DNA of 64,000 bases, taken from NCBI GenBank assembly GCA_036872755.1, contig JAVHNS010000005.1, forward strand, positions 930,001-994,000. Reading direction: 5' to 3'. Position 1 is the first letter of the stretch. Each line of letters starts with the position of its first letter. Source of the DNA: Orbilia blumenaviensis. Lineage: Eukaryota; Ascomycota; Orbiliomycetes; Orbiliales; Orbiliaceae. A program made the translations under genes and the position numbers. The notes below the pieces were generated by a model, which was not told where the DNA came from, searched no databases, and was given only the letters and a program-made list of their open reading frames with translations. Positions 33,553 to 46,062 of this stretch are shown here, one piece after another.

Positions 33553-35139
33553 TGTAATTAATGCCCTTTATTATATTCACTGTGCCAATAATTAACTGGT
33601 TTGATCTTTTGGGTATGACAAGCTTGCGTTGCGTTGCTTCGTCGCGTGGGAGTTTGCAAAACCTGGGGAAACAGGGTATCTGCTGCGAGTATGGTGCAAT
33701 TGATGGCGAAAAGCACGGTGCAGTGATGGTTCGTATAAATAGTAGGCAAGGTCCTCCCAATAATGAGCTAGCTTTCCAACCACCGAGATCTCGATTCGCT
33801 AGGTATTCCCACGATATGCGTCTGCCATCGAGAACTGGTGACATAAGCAGCTCCGTCGCGTCGGCAGTCCATGGAAAGAGCCAGTAAAATATGCCAAGAT
33901 TGCGGGGAGCCGAGGTAACTTTTATGATTCGGCTGGAATGTTACACCGCCAACCAACGTTAAGAACCGACGTGAACAATACAAAGCAGGAATCGGCCGGT
34001 TATAACGTTATCATTGACTCAAATTCGATCAAAGATACTGTCATAGGAGTGCGACAACTGGGATTTGCTCAAGCGAGACTCGGATCCGGAAACTTAGAAT
34101 ATTTCGGGCCCGATAAAAGGATTGAAACACGGTTCTCTACCAGTTTAGGCCCCGAATAACTTGAAACGTTTGGAGACATTAACTTCTAAGCAATTCATGA
34201 AACAAACTTGGGGATCGCACGCTTAACTACATGTACTATCACCTATAAATAATCAGCTATTGTCAGAATTTTGTTGAAACAAATCAAACCTCAAAAACTA
34301 TAAATTGTTCTTTTAGTTGTTTTGAGCCGACCTTATTTTTAAATAGCGACGATTATTAGGACCTCCAATTTGATGTTAAAGCCTGCGTGCCCTGACTCGA
34401 CACGCTTATAAATTTGTAGTATCTAGTATACTCGATTCATGTCGAGGCTAGCCGTAGAAACCCTTTTAACTACTAATATACCCAATACAATTTCCAAACC
34501 AAGCTGAGATTGGAATTAATACTAGAAAATATGATTTTCATAAAACTTCCATGACACCGATACTAGAGAATTCGAGAGGGAGAAAGAGCTATAAGGAAGG
34601 AATTGGCGTTTCCATTTTTCTAAAACTCATGTGTAGCTGTAGGGACGAACCTTCGATTCGAAAGTGTTTCTAAATGGGATTTATATCTTGATATCACAGT
34701 CACCCAATCAAAGGGTTCAGTTGTTGGATGTCGTACTCCTGTGGTGTTACACAACAGATTAACGACCGGCCACCAGCATTCGCACTCGCATTCCGAAGGC
34801 TTAAGGTATCCTCGGTGCACGCGGCGTAAATAGCATATCGATTCCAGTCAGCCTTCTTCCGGATATGGTAAGTAGGCCAAATCGGGACGAGTGATCGAAT
34901 GATATCGACACTCACAACACAATGCATCGACGATCTTCAATGCCTAACTTGACGTCATTTTAAGGCAATACCTATGTCAATTAAATACTTAAGTATCTAC
35001 TAAGGAGGAATATAAATCCGAGAGAAGAGTTGGTATACACCTCAATCATTCATAATCAAATCAATACTAATCCCTACAACGAACAAAGATAATCGACAGT
35101 ATCAAAGATTCTACAACAACCCACCTCCCACGTACCATA
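33553..35139. other. Intergenic region
   Basis: No supported gene. Short open frames on both strands lack motifs and splice support. The last 100 bases are C/A-rich, typical of a fungal 5' leader for the gene at 35140. Confidence 0.35.
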
Positions 35140-35661
35140 ATGTCTTCATCCTCACACAATCGGCCTGTCACTTCCGTTCAAGGAGGTGCATCCCACATTA
35201 GTGGTCCAGCAAATTCCGATAAGCCATTAAGTGGAGATTGGATGCGTACAAAGCAAAATAATCCCGGCGATTTAAAGGATGCTCACCATTTGAGCACTGG
35301 AAGGGATAAAAGTCTTGTATGTTGCTCTTCACTCTGCTTTACGTCTTACATTGGTCAAGTCGTCATGCAATTGCATTGATTGATTGTACCATTGGATTTA
35401 TAACCAAACGCTGCAGCATGCTGACCTTTGTCTACAACACTGTTACAGGTCGATCATGCGGTGAAGGTCTATGATGAGCTCAAGTCTCAGGGGTCACAAG
35501 TCATTAAAGCTGCCTCAGATATGATGGAGACCAGTGGGAGGGAGGTTGGGGGCAACCAATTGTTTGACAAGGCGGACGGCACAGAGAAGGAAGGTGCAAG
35601 AATGGGTGGGATGCTGAACAAGTACACCGACGAGACTGCGCCCGGTGAAAGCTCCTCGTAA
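35140..35661 (+). CDS. Small hydrophilic protein of unknown function
   Basis: Exons 35140-35316 and 35449-35661, giving 129 residues; the 132-base intron is phase 0. The protein is very polar, rich in Ser, Gly, Asp, Lys and Met, and has no signal peptide or membrane segment (MSSSSHNRPVTSVQGG...). The second half has a helical stretch (VDHAVKVYDELKSQG) followed by a Gly-rich tail. Composition resembles hydrophilin or stress-type small proteins of fungi; this is an impression, not a match. The upstream leader is CA-rich, as in well-expressed fungal genes. Confidence 0.7.
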
Positions 35662-35690
35662 AAGACATGTTTTTTGGGGTCCAATCTGTG

Positions 35691-35721
<31 letters not shown>

Positions 35722-35999
35722 CATTTTTTGTTCGTGGCGTCAAACTGGGATTGTTTTTGTCAGGTAGCCCAAATCGAGCTCGCGAGGCATTTCTTTAAAG
35801 CGTCGCGTGCCGATTCTGTTCGTATGATATGGACGAGCCATATTCAGTCGACGAATATAAGGTTCGTGCCGTTTCAATATATTTGTTCCTGGCTCATATT
35901 AAACCAAAAACGTGCACACCGCGTGGCTTGACGAGTATCTCCTCGAAGCGCCCGACGTAAAAATCCCATTTTCGAAATTTCTTGCATGTTGGTGAATCT
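35662..35999. other. Spacer with poly-T tract
   Basis: A poly-T run lies at about 35692-35721, just past the stop of the small hydrophilic protein. No other feature. Confidence 0.5.
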
Positions 36000-37510
36000 C
36001 CAGGAGTCACGGGATGTATGTAGTGGAATCGACCGAAACAGCGTGGGGTTCTCGCAATTCGCTCCCCAATAAGGATACATGCCTCAAAACGCAAATCAGA
36101 CTGTCTGTTCTTCGACCGCTCCAGAGGTCTGTGGGGGCAACTTTAATTTCGAAAGGGCGTTGATAAGCAAGTTGTGGAGTCTTAGCGTCTGCGCCTGGCT
36201 GGCTTCCAATTGGTACGGTAGTAAGTGCCGTATGCCGCGACGCCCCTGATGGCGAATCGTAGAGATTGATCCTGGGAAGGTAGACCACATCTTTTATACG
36301 CCGCGCTCTTGTGCAAAGATTGAAACATCTCAAAGGTGAGATTCCGAGACCACCAAACAGTGCTGAAAACTGGGTTGAACAGGGTATAGATTTCGACCGC
36401 TGATTTCGGCCGCACCACACCTCCATTAATCACAGACCGTGTTGACATACGTGTGCACACATTCCGGAATAATGGAAGAGAAACTAAAATGCTTTTAATC
36501 GATTCTCTGGCTGGTTTGGAACATGGGTTTGGTTGAGCTGGATGGAATTAAACCTCAACCGATTTCTTCATATCGAGGTAGAAAGATACAAACAAGAAAC
36601 CAATATGATGCGGCATATTAAGACGAGGTGATAGGTGGCTGCAAGTTAAGAGTTTTGGCAAAGAAATCAGCCTGTGCAACAACGAGAGGCGTGCGCATGG
36701 ACCACACTGTTCCTGGTACCGGAGTCCACCCGCATTCTACCAAACTTTAACCTCTCTGCATCAATGATAATCCGGTACCGGAATATGCAACCTGTTTCCC
36801 TCGCTTCTTAGTGAATGGGAGCGTGGTAGAATTTTCGCTGCCGCGCAGGTACGACATGTCTGTACGAGCGAATCCCGTCCCAGCTTGCATGCATATGTCG
36901 CCGTCGGTTTCATTTGACAATTAAATGCACCCACTATGCTGTTATCTTTGCCTAACCGTTGACTGCATGCGGGACGGCAGAATAAATTGTGTCGGTGTGT
37001 CTGTCGAGGGGTTTTCGACATTGCCAGGCAGTACCTGGTTTATTCGCTTAATGCTGTCGTCGTAAATACATACGACACCGCCGTTCATCTCGATGCGACT
37101 TTCGAAAAGGAACTGACATTGCTTTACGGTATTTGGAAAGGGGTTTGATTTCCAAATTTCCTCGGTCTATCAGTATTGCACCATCATGTGTGAATGCAGG
37201 CCAGAATGCTGATATGTAAGGACTCTGGTGGGGAGTCTCGGGATCTTGTCGCCGTGGTGGAAGGTTTTGCTCAGCGGATATTTGCTTCCTGGATCCCAGT
37301 CGAAACTGTCGATACATCAATTCAACATACCCTGTCATTTCTGCACGACGCAAATTTTGGAAATTAAGAATTGGAACACCGAGGTAAGATTCTGAACCGT
37401 TAACCGTCTTGTGCCTAATTTTTGCGCCACCCGGTATACGGTCTCTTTTCTCATCGTCTCTCCTCAGTTGAATGTAGTTAAATTTCAAGGACTTGGAGGT
37501 CACTATATTT
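36000..37510 (-). pseudogene. Broken coding remnant, family unknown
   Basis: Coding-like fragments on the minus strand lie end to end but in shifting frames. At 37503-37048 one frame runs through SESYLGVPILNFQNLRRAEM and then shifts by one base in a T-run near 37100 into a frame continuing FESRIEMNGGVVCIYDDS. A third frame resumes at about 36961-36770. At 36430-36007 two frames alternate (VVRPKSAVEIYTLFNP, then VVYLPRINLYDSPSG). No ATG opens the first fragment and no splice sites repair the shifts. A decayed gene is the best reading. Family not recognised. Confidence 0.45.
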
Positions 37511-40500
37511 TACTTTCGGCCTGCCCTCCACTTCGAAATTGTGCTGGCGTGCAGCAATCAGGCAATAAATCCTAGAACTTCTGTTATCTTCTAGAATTTC
37601 TCCCTCGACTTGCTAAGCTATCGATAGTGGTATTAATTTGGCCCATCTATTTTGCCGGGTTTCTCATAGACACAGCAACATGACCGCCTATCAAACAGCA
37701 GGGAATTCTAAGAAAGAAAGAAAAATACCTCAGGGTCCCGGGATGGGTTTCTTCGACCTCGGGTGTCCATACATTACCGTTACAGCTCTTGAACGCGCCC
37801 AATCATGCAAATGAACTTATCGAACCTGGAGTATTATGAACATGATCTGGGAAATTCGTCGAACAATTGATCGCCTGAATCAGTGCCTATATAGCGTTCG
37901 GGAATTATCACTTGCAACATATTAGCTAGGCTGACAGTCTGTTCAAACACCGTTGACAGTGCGCCGTTTTTCGGACTGTTCAAAAGAAACGGTCCATGCA
38001 AGGTCCATGGGGCCGGCAGCTCTCCGCCTGCACAACGCGGTGAACGTAAATCCCTGCCATCTTAAAGCATGGACCGGCCAGTTTGTGAACTCAGTAATTT
38101 ACTACTTCTTTAGACTTATAAAAGTTAATTATACTGCGTAATCCTGGTTAAGACAACGATGTTCATATAGTTTATGTATCAATAAGTCAGCATTCAACAT
38201 TTAGTACGCATGCATACATGTATATATGATGGGGAGCTACCTTGATTATACGGTTCGAGTAGTGCTCGACATTATTTGATCAAGAGCTCCCTGTTTTGTA
38301 TCAAACTGTAGTTGACTTAAAAATCGATGACTAAAAATCACAGGTTCTGCTATTGGGTCTGTAGATTGAAGTTCCAGCATTTGTCCCAGTCGAGCTGAGC
38401 GATATCGTGACTCAATATAGATATTTGGGGGTTTCAGAATGCAAGATAACAGCCAGCTTCATCCATGGGAACTCAACCGTCGTGCATATTTGTTGCATGT
38501 TGGAACCGAGTCAGTTGTGTGCACGTGTGCCGTTTTTCGAATGTCTTCCACCGAAGCGACTTGAGCGGGTCGGTAGAGCCAACCGATTCCGAATGGTGTG
38601 GGAGTCTTCGATCTTAGTGGTCAGAGTCTAGACCAGATTTTTGACCCAGTAGGCTTAGGCGCGAAAGAAGACAGGTTTAAGAATCCGATAGCTCTGCTCT
38701 AGACCTCTGTCATCATCGACTAATCCAGAGACACCAACACTTCAAACACCGATTGGGCCCAAAGTGTTTCGTGAAAAATATCTTCTTCTGACCTGTAGAT
38801 ATATTATCCCGAGAGAGAAACCTCAGGGGGGAGTGTGCCGTGCCAGGGAGAATTGGCTTTCTCGGCGATGTTGCCCCACTGGACCCCACTGACAGACGTG
38901 TATCATTGGATTCGCATGCGCTAGCTGTGCCCGACAGATTGGAACCTCTCTCGTTAAAGCCCTTTCGGCCCTTGGCGTTGCAGGTTTCTCAGAAACTCAA
39001 AGTTTTCTTTCTTTGTCGCCCCACGTTCTACGACTCCCCTTGTCGGACTACCCCTATCGCTAGCAAACCTGGACTGCTAGAGACGAAACCGTAGGCTACT
39101 CAATATTAAGTTTAGTTACTGAGAGATCGCCATAGTAAACGTTTACTAGGCAAACCTTCTTTCTCAGGAATACTCTCTCATCTATCAGGAAAACCTTTCA
39201 ATGAAGTCTCGATCTTCAGGAGTGTGAAAAACGGCGATTTCTTTATTGAAGATCTTAAGTTTTCAAGTATCGGATTCTCAACGGAAAATATGATGTTCAT
39301 AAACTATCACGGTATATACCGCTATTTCCTCCGTTTTAATGTTTTGTCTTTCTCCAAGACCTCGCGTATCCTATACCCTGATTCCGACGGTACGACGGTT
39401 TGCCGCCTTGCGTTTTATGCCGACTACTGATAATGATAGTCGTTGTGCAACCTCTCAATTGGTAAGGCCGATAGACCCGTTTTTGCTGATCTCTAAACTA
39501 CAGCTTCGTCTCGACGGCGTCCTCCGCTTTGCTGCGCTACGAATGTCTACCATGTATCTAAGACGTCTAGAGTAGCAACACTTTGAACTTATCCTCAAAA
39601 CTCTCAAGAAACACTGAAAGGCGTGCCTTTCCCCGCCATGCCGCCGGACCCTAAGGGACTCAGGAACATAACGGCATCCTACCCTCAATGATTGGTCACG
39701 TTTCTGAGATATGGGGAGGCGCTCTGGCAATATCTATTCGGCCCTATCAAATTGCATGCAGCTTGACACGGGAAAGGAATAAAATGCCATGAGATATCAA
39801 GCCTCTGCAGAAAAGGGATCTATGATGTCGCGATGCCAATCACATCATTTATTTCTCCATGGGGGTTGGCCAAGATCTTCTCACGGTCTCCCAGAATGCC
39901 TCACACTTTTCGGATTAAACCCTAGAGGTTAATAGTCCTTCGTATTATAGTTCTTACTTGGCAGAATCTCTCACATGAAGGCAATTGCTAATTTCTGACA
40001 GATCTGAGTTCGTTGTCGGCGAAATGTCACGGCAAATATTTCGATGGAGTTGAACATTCTGCTATAGCATTGTTTCGTTGACCTGTCGATCGACATATAT
40101 TTGCAGTTAGTTTAATTTGTTAGTATACTGATGTCTACAAGGGCGAGTCATGAAGTTTAGTCAAAACGCTTGAAAGCTTATTTATGAGATATTAGCTACA
40201 ACAATGGCCTTTCCTTCTCAAAACACAGCAGTCCGGCCAAAAACTTCGGTGTGCAGAAAGTGAGCGAAATATTCGGGACCCATGTTCATAGTACATTGAA
40301 GCTAACTTCTCCTGATCCGGCTCTGGGAAAGGTGCTGGGGCCTTGTTTGGAAGTCGCCCCACCTTGCCCCATCCACCCGGCCCCTAGCACAACCACACAA
40401 CGGCCGCAGAGAAAAAAAGTAAAGTTTATACAAAGTGAACAATCAAGGGTAAACTGTTATTTCATTCGTAACCAGCAAAAAAGGCCCCAGAACTGGTCGG

Positions 40501-40830
40501 CAGCTAGGCTACGGCCTGTTTTGGATGTGAGAAAACTATTGAAGAAAACCCTATGGAACACTGTTCTTACAGCGTAACCCCCATAACTTTAAGGAACAAG
40601 CGAAAACTAAGATATATAGACTCCCGCCCATCCGTTCTCGCTTCCATGTTTCTCTTGGAGTCCACATCAATATCGACATTTACCTAATCGACTGGAGTCT
40701 CATATCACGAAGTTCAAACAGTCGTCTCTTACACAATTCGAAGTTACGAGGATCAAGCCACTCCGCCAAAACTAGCAGGCCGCAAATACATTAGAGAATC
40801 TTGGCCGTTTGGTCTCACGATCCTTTCAAA
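37511..40830. other. Decayed region with scattered coding-like fragments
   Basis: No intact gene. Plus-strand fragments at about 38840-39094 and 39224-39575 have coding-like composition but no workable gene structure. The first contains FYDSPCRTTPIASKPG, which loosely resembles LYDSPSGASRHTALTTVPIGSQPG from the minus-strand remnant at 36000-36430. Both regions may therefore derive from one gene family. Confidence 0.35.
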
Positions 40831-42260
40831 ATGGATCCGTCTATGATGACACCAGAGGAGGTTGCGGCAATGCAAGCTGCACAAAAGGCGGCCGTCGAAG
40901 CTTTTTACAAGGAAGCATGGACTCTCTTAGCAATTGCCCTTTTATTCATTATTGGCAGACTATATGCTCGATTTACTTTATCAGGCGGGTTTCACGCATT
41001 CAAAGCAGACGACTATTTAATGGTACTTGCAGGTGTAAGTTACAACTCTAGCGAACCGCGGATCCAACGTTTTCCAACGGCCAACACAAGCAACCACAAC
41101 TTGATCAAGACTAACACGCTATATCTATTGTGATAACATAGGTGGTATATTCATTAGAAACAACAGCAGCGTATTGCGTAGGCTTCCTCGCCAGGGGGCT
41201 TGCCAATAATGGTATGACGGCTGCGCAACGTGAAGCACTGGTCCCTGGAAGTGAAGAGTGGAATCTACGGATTACTGGTGTTAAGATTCAATTGATCGGG
41301 TGGAGTTTGTATACTCTGCTATTATGGCTGCTTAAAGGGTGTCTATTGATATTCTACAGCCGTCTGACGTATGTTTCCCATACTCAACTCTTGCAGTTTA
41401 TCTCAGAAGAAATTAGTAACTAAGGCATCACCTTTAGAGACGGTCTTGGTCAACAAACCCTGAAAATCCGCATCGGCGCTGTTATGCTCATCACGACATA
41501 CATTGCGGTCATTCTTTCGATCCACCTCGGATGCCACCCCTATCATCAAAACTTCCAGATTAACCCGGAACCTCCAAATGCGTGCCAGCCTGCTATCTCT
41601 AAAATCGACTGCTACGTCACCGTTGTACTGAACGTTATTACCGACATGTATCTTATGTACATTCCACTACCACTTCTCTGGAGAGCACAGATTCCGCTTA
41701 AGCGCAAGCTTCTCTTAATCGCCATGTTCTCTGGTGGATGCTTTATTATCACAGCTGGTATCCTTCGCGTGGGATTCATTCTTGCAGATCCTGTCGGAGG
41801 AGCACTCGCCGCAGGTTCTTGGGCCTGCAGAGAGACATTCGTTTCCGTCATCATTGGCAATATTCCTATGATCTACCCTTTATTCATGCGCGGTGTTTCT
41901 TCCGTACGAAGCATGTACGCGACTGGAACTGGAAGAACGTACGGAAGCAACAAATCAAACGGAACAGCCATGGAATTACCCAGATATAACAATTCGAACA
42001 AGAAGAAACCACAGTACAGCGTTGGGAGGACCATTCTCAACGCTACTGAGAGCGAAGAGCGCATCATGGCGTCTAAGGGCAACGAAGGTATCAAGGCTGA
42101 CGTCACATACGAAGTTAAGAGCGCACCTGCAAGCCTCAATGAAGATAGCGGCTCAGGAAGAAGCGACAATTATGGCCGCAGTGCTGGATATACAGTTAGC
42201 ATTGCAGCTGCCCCCACCAGCCACACTCCAAGTCATCATCACTCAAACTCTAGGAATTGA
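40831..42260 (+). CDS. Fungal rhodopsin-domain (PTH11-type group) seven-transmembrane protein
   Basis: Exons 40831-41034, 41142-41368 and 41438-42260, giving 417 residues, all in phase. Seven hydrophobic spans are visible, starting at AWTLLAIALLFIIGRLYARF (about residues 28-47). The family pattern A-D-D-Y-L-M is present (FKADDYLMVLAG), as are the conserved cysteines of the extracellular loop (CHPYHQNFQINPEPPNAC) and a W-R-A-Q-I-P-L-K-R-K cytosolic loop. The C-terminal tail of about 120 residues is Ser/Asn/Gly-rich and ends in His-rich residues. Proteins of this group sit in the plasma or vacuolar membrane, and some are G-protein-coupled receptor candidates. No CFEM domain is present. Ligand unknown. 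Confidence 0.92.
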
Positions 42261-44827
42261 GTCGAAATTATCTCCTAGATCTTATCTTTTGATTTTATCT
42301 CATTCGTTTCTACGTTTATGTTTGATTAAGTTTGGCAGGCGTTCATGGTTGGGGGAAATCTTAGCCCTTCACTTCAGTCACATCCTGGAGATCACTGACA
42401 CAAAGGCTTTTGCCACAAAATACCCCAAAAGTTTAGAGAAAGTTTATTTCATTTTTAGCGTATGAAAGCTGGTGCTATATGGAGAGGTTTTCTGTTTGCT
42501 GTTATGTACTTACATACTTATATATCCACACAGAAATTGTTGGAGTCTATACTATCATCCATGTATCCTTCTTTAGCATTTGCTATCTTGGGTTTTAGGA
42601 TGAAACATCGATGTTGTAAATATTTCGTGGTAGGATAGAGAGATATATCGCTATAACATTCAGACTTTGGCTTGCTAATGCGAAATGACTGGTATACCCC
42701 CCAAAAGAACAAATTTTTCCTTATGATCATGAACTGTCGGATTAATTGGCTTTCTGAGGTCTAGATGAATGAAGACATGGTATTCCCAGCTTCGATTTCT
42801 CTCAAAATGCCCTTAGGCCATGCGGAGGAGCACCGGAGAATTCGTATATGTATATGTACCAATTACATATTTTCGGTCCACGTAGACATGACTAAATAAG
42901 TGCCCATCCGAGACGGAATGGCTTCCACGCTTTCAAAATTTCGCACTAATGCGCTTTTCTACGGATATGACTGGCACCACGGCCGGGTCCTCACTAGTGC
43001 TGATTGAATCCACCGCTGCGGTTCGTGGCTGCAGCCCACTCCGGCTGTTCATGTTCCGCCCTTGAGACGTTAATTTTCTTGATCAATTGATCAATTGATC
43101 AGCTACATTCGCGAGCCCAAAATATTGCGGAACTCACTGGCACCTCTACACACCCCTTACCCCTAAAAATCGACACACTGATTGCAGAAGGTAGTAAAAC
43201 CTGAAGGGCGCTTTGAAAATGATAACCTAAAATTTACTGGACATTTTCAGGGTGTGGAGGCGGCCGGCTGTGGGGGTCTCGAATTTCGGTGTGCAGACTG
43301 CAGACGCAACACGTTAACACCTGGCTATCCTCCTTTTGAAGTTTGACCCTTTTGACCCTGTTTGGTCGACGGCGTCCTGCAAATGCATCTTCGAAGGGTT
43401 GCCCATGAAGACTGCATAATTAGGGAGTGATGCACAGTATGAAGTTAAGCCCTGAGCCTGGACCTAGCTCACAATACTTTTGCAGCATGAATTTTGGCAG
43501 GTCCCAGGGAGGAAGAGATCGATCTAACCGCGGCGATGCGCAAGCCACCATCTCACAGTTTCTTCCTTTTGTTCCCTCCTACTAGTGGTCTACTCGTCGA
43601 CCGACTACAGAGGACAGTCAGACCTACTGGTTGTGCTAATCAAGGTCTAGAATCTTACTGGCCCTGAATTAGAAACAAAAAGATGGTCAACTGCCACGCG
43701 ATCGTATTAACCACTTGAGCGGTTAGCTTGGGTTTTGTAACTGAATTAGAGATTTTATATGCGGCGCTAACCTAGGGTGCCCAACATCCATTCCGGGAAG
43801 CGGGCGAGAGCGTTGGACTGGGTATTGTTGGTTTCGAGACCACGCCCGGACTAACTAGTCGGATGCTTGATGGCCACAATCCAACAAAAACCCTGTGTCG
43901 CAAGCAATTGGGCAAATCTACTACTTGTCCCTGTTAGACTTTGCCTTCTCAAAACAATCTAAGTGTTTATCACATGGAATACACTCTTTTTAATATAATG
44001 TAACCTACGATGGGTTTACTCGCCGTATCCCCTCAGCCAATACTCGATCGTTCTGCGTAAATATTCTGAGACAGATGCAACTTCGGGTCTTTGATGTTGA
44101 CAAGGGTTTGCCAGTAATCAATTGCAATGCAGAAAAAACTCCGCAGGGGTTTAATGGACTAAAGGAAAGTCTATGTCAACGCTCGAGCTGAGATATTTTC
44201 AGGGTCCTTGCCATCGATTTTCATGGGCCAGGCCTGGAAAAATCCAACTGATTGTGCGGCCACTAAAATACAGGGTTGGACGAAAATCCGGGGTAAAGGG
44301 CTCCCATGGCTAGGGCACGGTTCGAGTTAATCAGGAAAGTATGAATTACAAGGAATAGGGTGATTTATAAGAGTGATTAAAAAGGTTGACGTCCGAAAGG
44401 CCGTCTTCAGAATCGAATCGAATCGAATCTTCGATTTTCAGCCTAATGTCGATGTCGACGGAGAGGTTGATCAATTGAAAGGGTGTTTAACTCAAGATAC
44501 AACAATTTCTTCGGCTATCAAGGGCATTTATATTTTGAAGGCATAAGTTTCCAAACTGTGAAAAATGCAGTGTTTAGCATCAAATGAGCATTATTTTGAT
44601 TTCGTAAACAATCCTTGTAATACAGATTATTAAGTAATCAAGTACACGTACCCCTTCGCCCAGTCGGAACAAAGGGTAGGTCAAAGCATCGTGACACGTG
44701 ATACAGAGTCACGTGACCGGTTGAGCTTCGAGTTCTCCACGAAAGTGGCCTGCCACACGCGTGCCATGATACAGGGTGTCAACTTCGCAACAACTACAGC
44801 TCACCCCGCTTCTTCAGCACATCGAAA
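42261..44827. other. Intergenic region of about 2.5 kb
   Basis: No supported protein gene. It holds a short tandem of TTGATCAA units (43083-43101), a GAATC pentamer repeat (about 44411-44430) and a tRNA-like remnant (reported separately). The last 150 bases form the promoter region of the SDR gene and include CACGTGA motifs (44695-44717). Confidence 0.4.
43792..43850 (+). other. Possible truncated tRNA-like remnant
   Basis: The ends TCCGGG and CCCGGA can pair as an acceptor stem. Near the 3' end TGGT-TTCGAG-ACCA forms a T-arm-like hairpin containing the TTCGAG loop. Only about 59 bases lie between the ends, too short for a tRNA (about 72), and no clear D or anticodon arm is present. A decayed tRNA or tRNA-derived short element is possible; chance is not excluded. 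Confidence 0.25.
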
Positions 44828-46062
44828 ATGGCAGGTTCTGGGCCAATTGCCGCAGCTATAGCTGCTGTTCTCATTGCTATCGTATTTTATGGAGTACCAC
44901 TATTCCTGAAAGAATATTTCCCCTACTGGAGTCTTCGCGAGCAGCGCGATGCTAAACCGACTGTGAAAACGGAATCATACAAGGGAAGAACCGCCTTAGT
45001 CACTGGCGCCAACGGTGCATTTGGTTCTCGTGCCGCCAAAATCTTCGCCAGTCGCGATGTCGAGACTTTGGTTCTTGTGGATGTTAGGGATTGCGCCGAC
45101 CTCAAAAAGGAAATCGAGGAGGAAGCTCGAGCATTGCAAAAGACTCCTCCAAATATTCTGGTTTGGAAAGTTGATTTGATGTCCTACGCCGAATGCCAGG
45201 AATTGGGCAGGAAAGCAAGGCAATTGAAAAATCTGGATCACGTTTTGAGCACTGCTGGAATCTTGTCCTTCAATCGTCGCGAATCTCCAGAAGGCTGGGA
45301 AACTAGTATGTCCTCCTCAAATCTCCCTATTCTTAGATAGGGATATCAGCTAAACTTTTGTGGCGTATAGCTATCCACGTTAATTACATTGCCAATGCTG
45401 TTCTCGGGCTTCTCCTCCTTCCGGTTCTCAAATCTTCGCCTGGGAACCCGAACCCTCCAGTTCTGACCTTTGTCACCACTTTTGGCATTTACCCGTCTTC
45501 GTTCACCATGGGCGTTCCCAAGACTGGCTCCTATCTCAAGAAAATGAGCACCAACAAGGATGGACTCGAGCAAGGACATCAGTATGGTCGTTCCAAGGCT
45601 CTTCTTCTCTATTTCGCCCGCGAATTAGCTGCTAGGGCTTCTGCGGCCGAAGCCAAAGGCATGCCAAAAGTTACAATCAATAGTGCTGACCCTGGGTCTG
45701 CATGGACCGGTCTTACAAATCCCAACAAAGAAAAGCTTATCCCGAGACTGATCATGAATTTGGGCGCAAGAGATCCTCAGATCTGTGCTACTGCCTTGGT
45801 CAATGGAGCCTCATCCGCAGCAGACTCTCACGGGAAAATCATGATGGATTTTACTACCGCGCCGTAAGCCTTGGAAATCTACAAAGAGAATAGATATGGA
45901 TTAGACGTAACTAATGATTTATGAAATTGCAGATACCCACCTTTCATGGATAGGAAGAGCGGCCGAATGGCACAGAAGAGGGTCTGGGAAGAGACTCGAG
46001 ATGTCCTCGAGGCTAAGGTTCCTGAGGTCAAGGCAATCTTTGATCTTTTGGATACTGAATAG
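44828..46062 (+). CDS. Membrane-anchored short-chain dehydrogenase/reductase (SDR)
   Basis: Exons 44828-45305, 45371-45863 and 45933-46062, giving 366 residues. An N-terminal membrane anchor (AAAIAAVLIAIVFYGVPLFL, residues 8-27) precedes the Rossmann fold. The cofactor loop TGANGAFG is at residues 59-66, followed by an acidic residue at the end of beta-2 (VLVDVRD). The catalytic Tyr and Lys are in YGRSK, and the usual NAG motif reads STAG. Downstream NSADPGSAWTGL is the conserved Pro-Gly after beta-6. It would oxidise or reduce a hydroxyl/keto group on a small, perhaps lipid, substrate with NAD(P). CACGTGA boxes lie just upstream. No secondary-metabolite cluster partners are adjacent. Confidence 0.92.
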
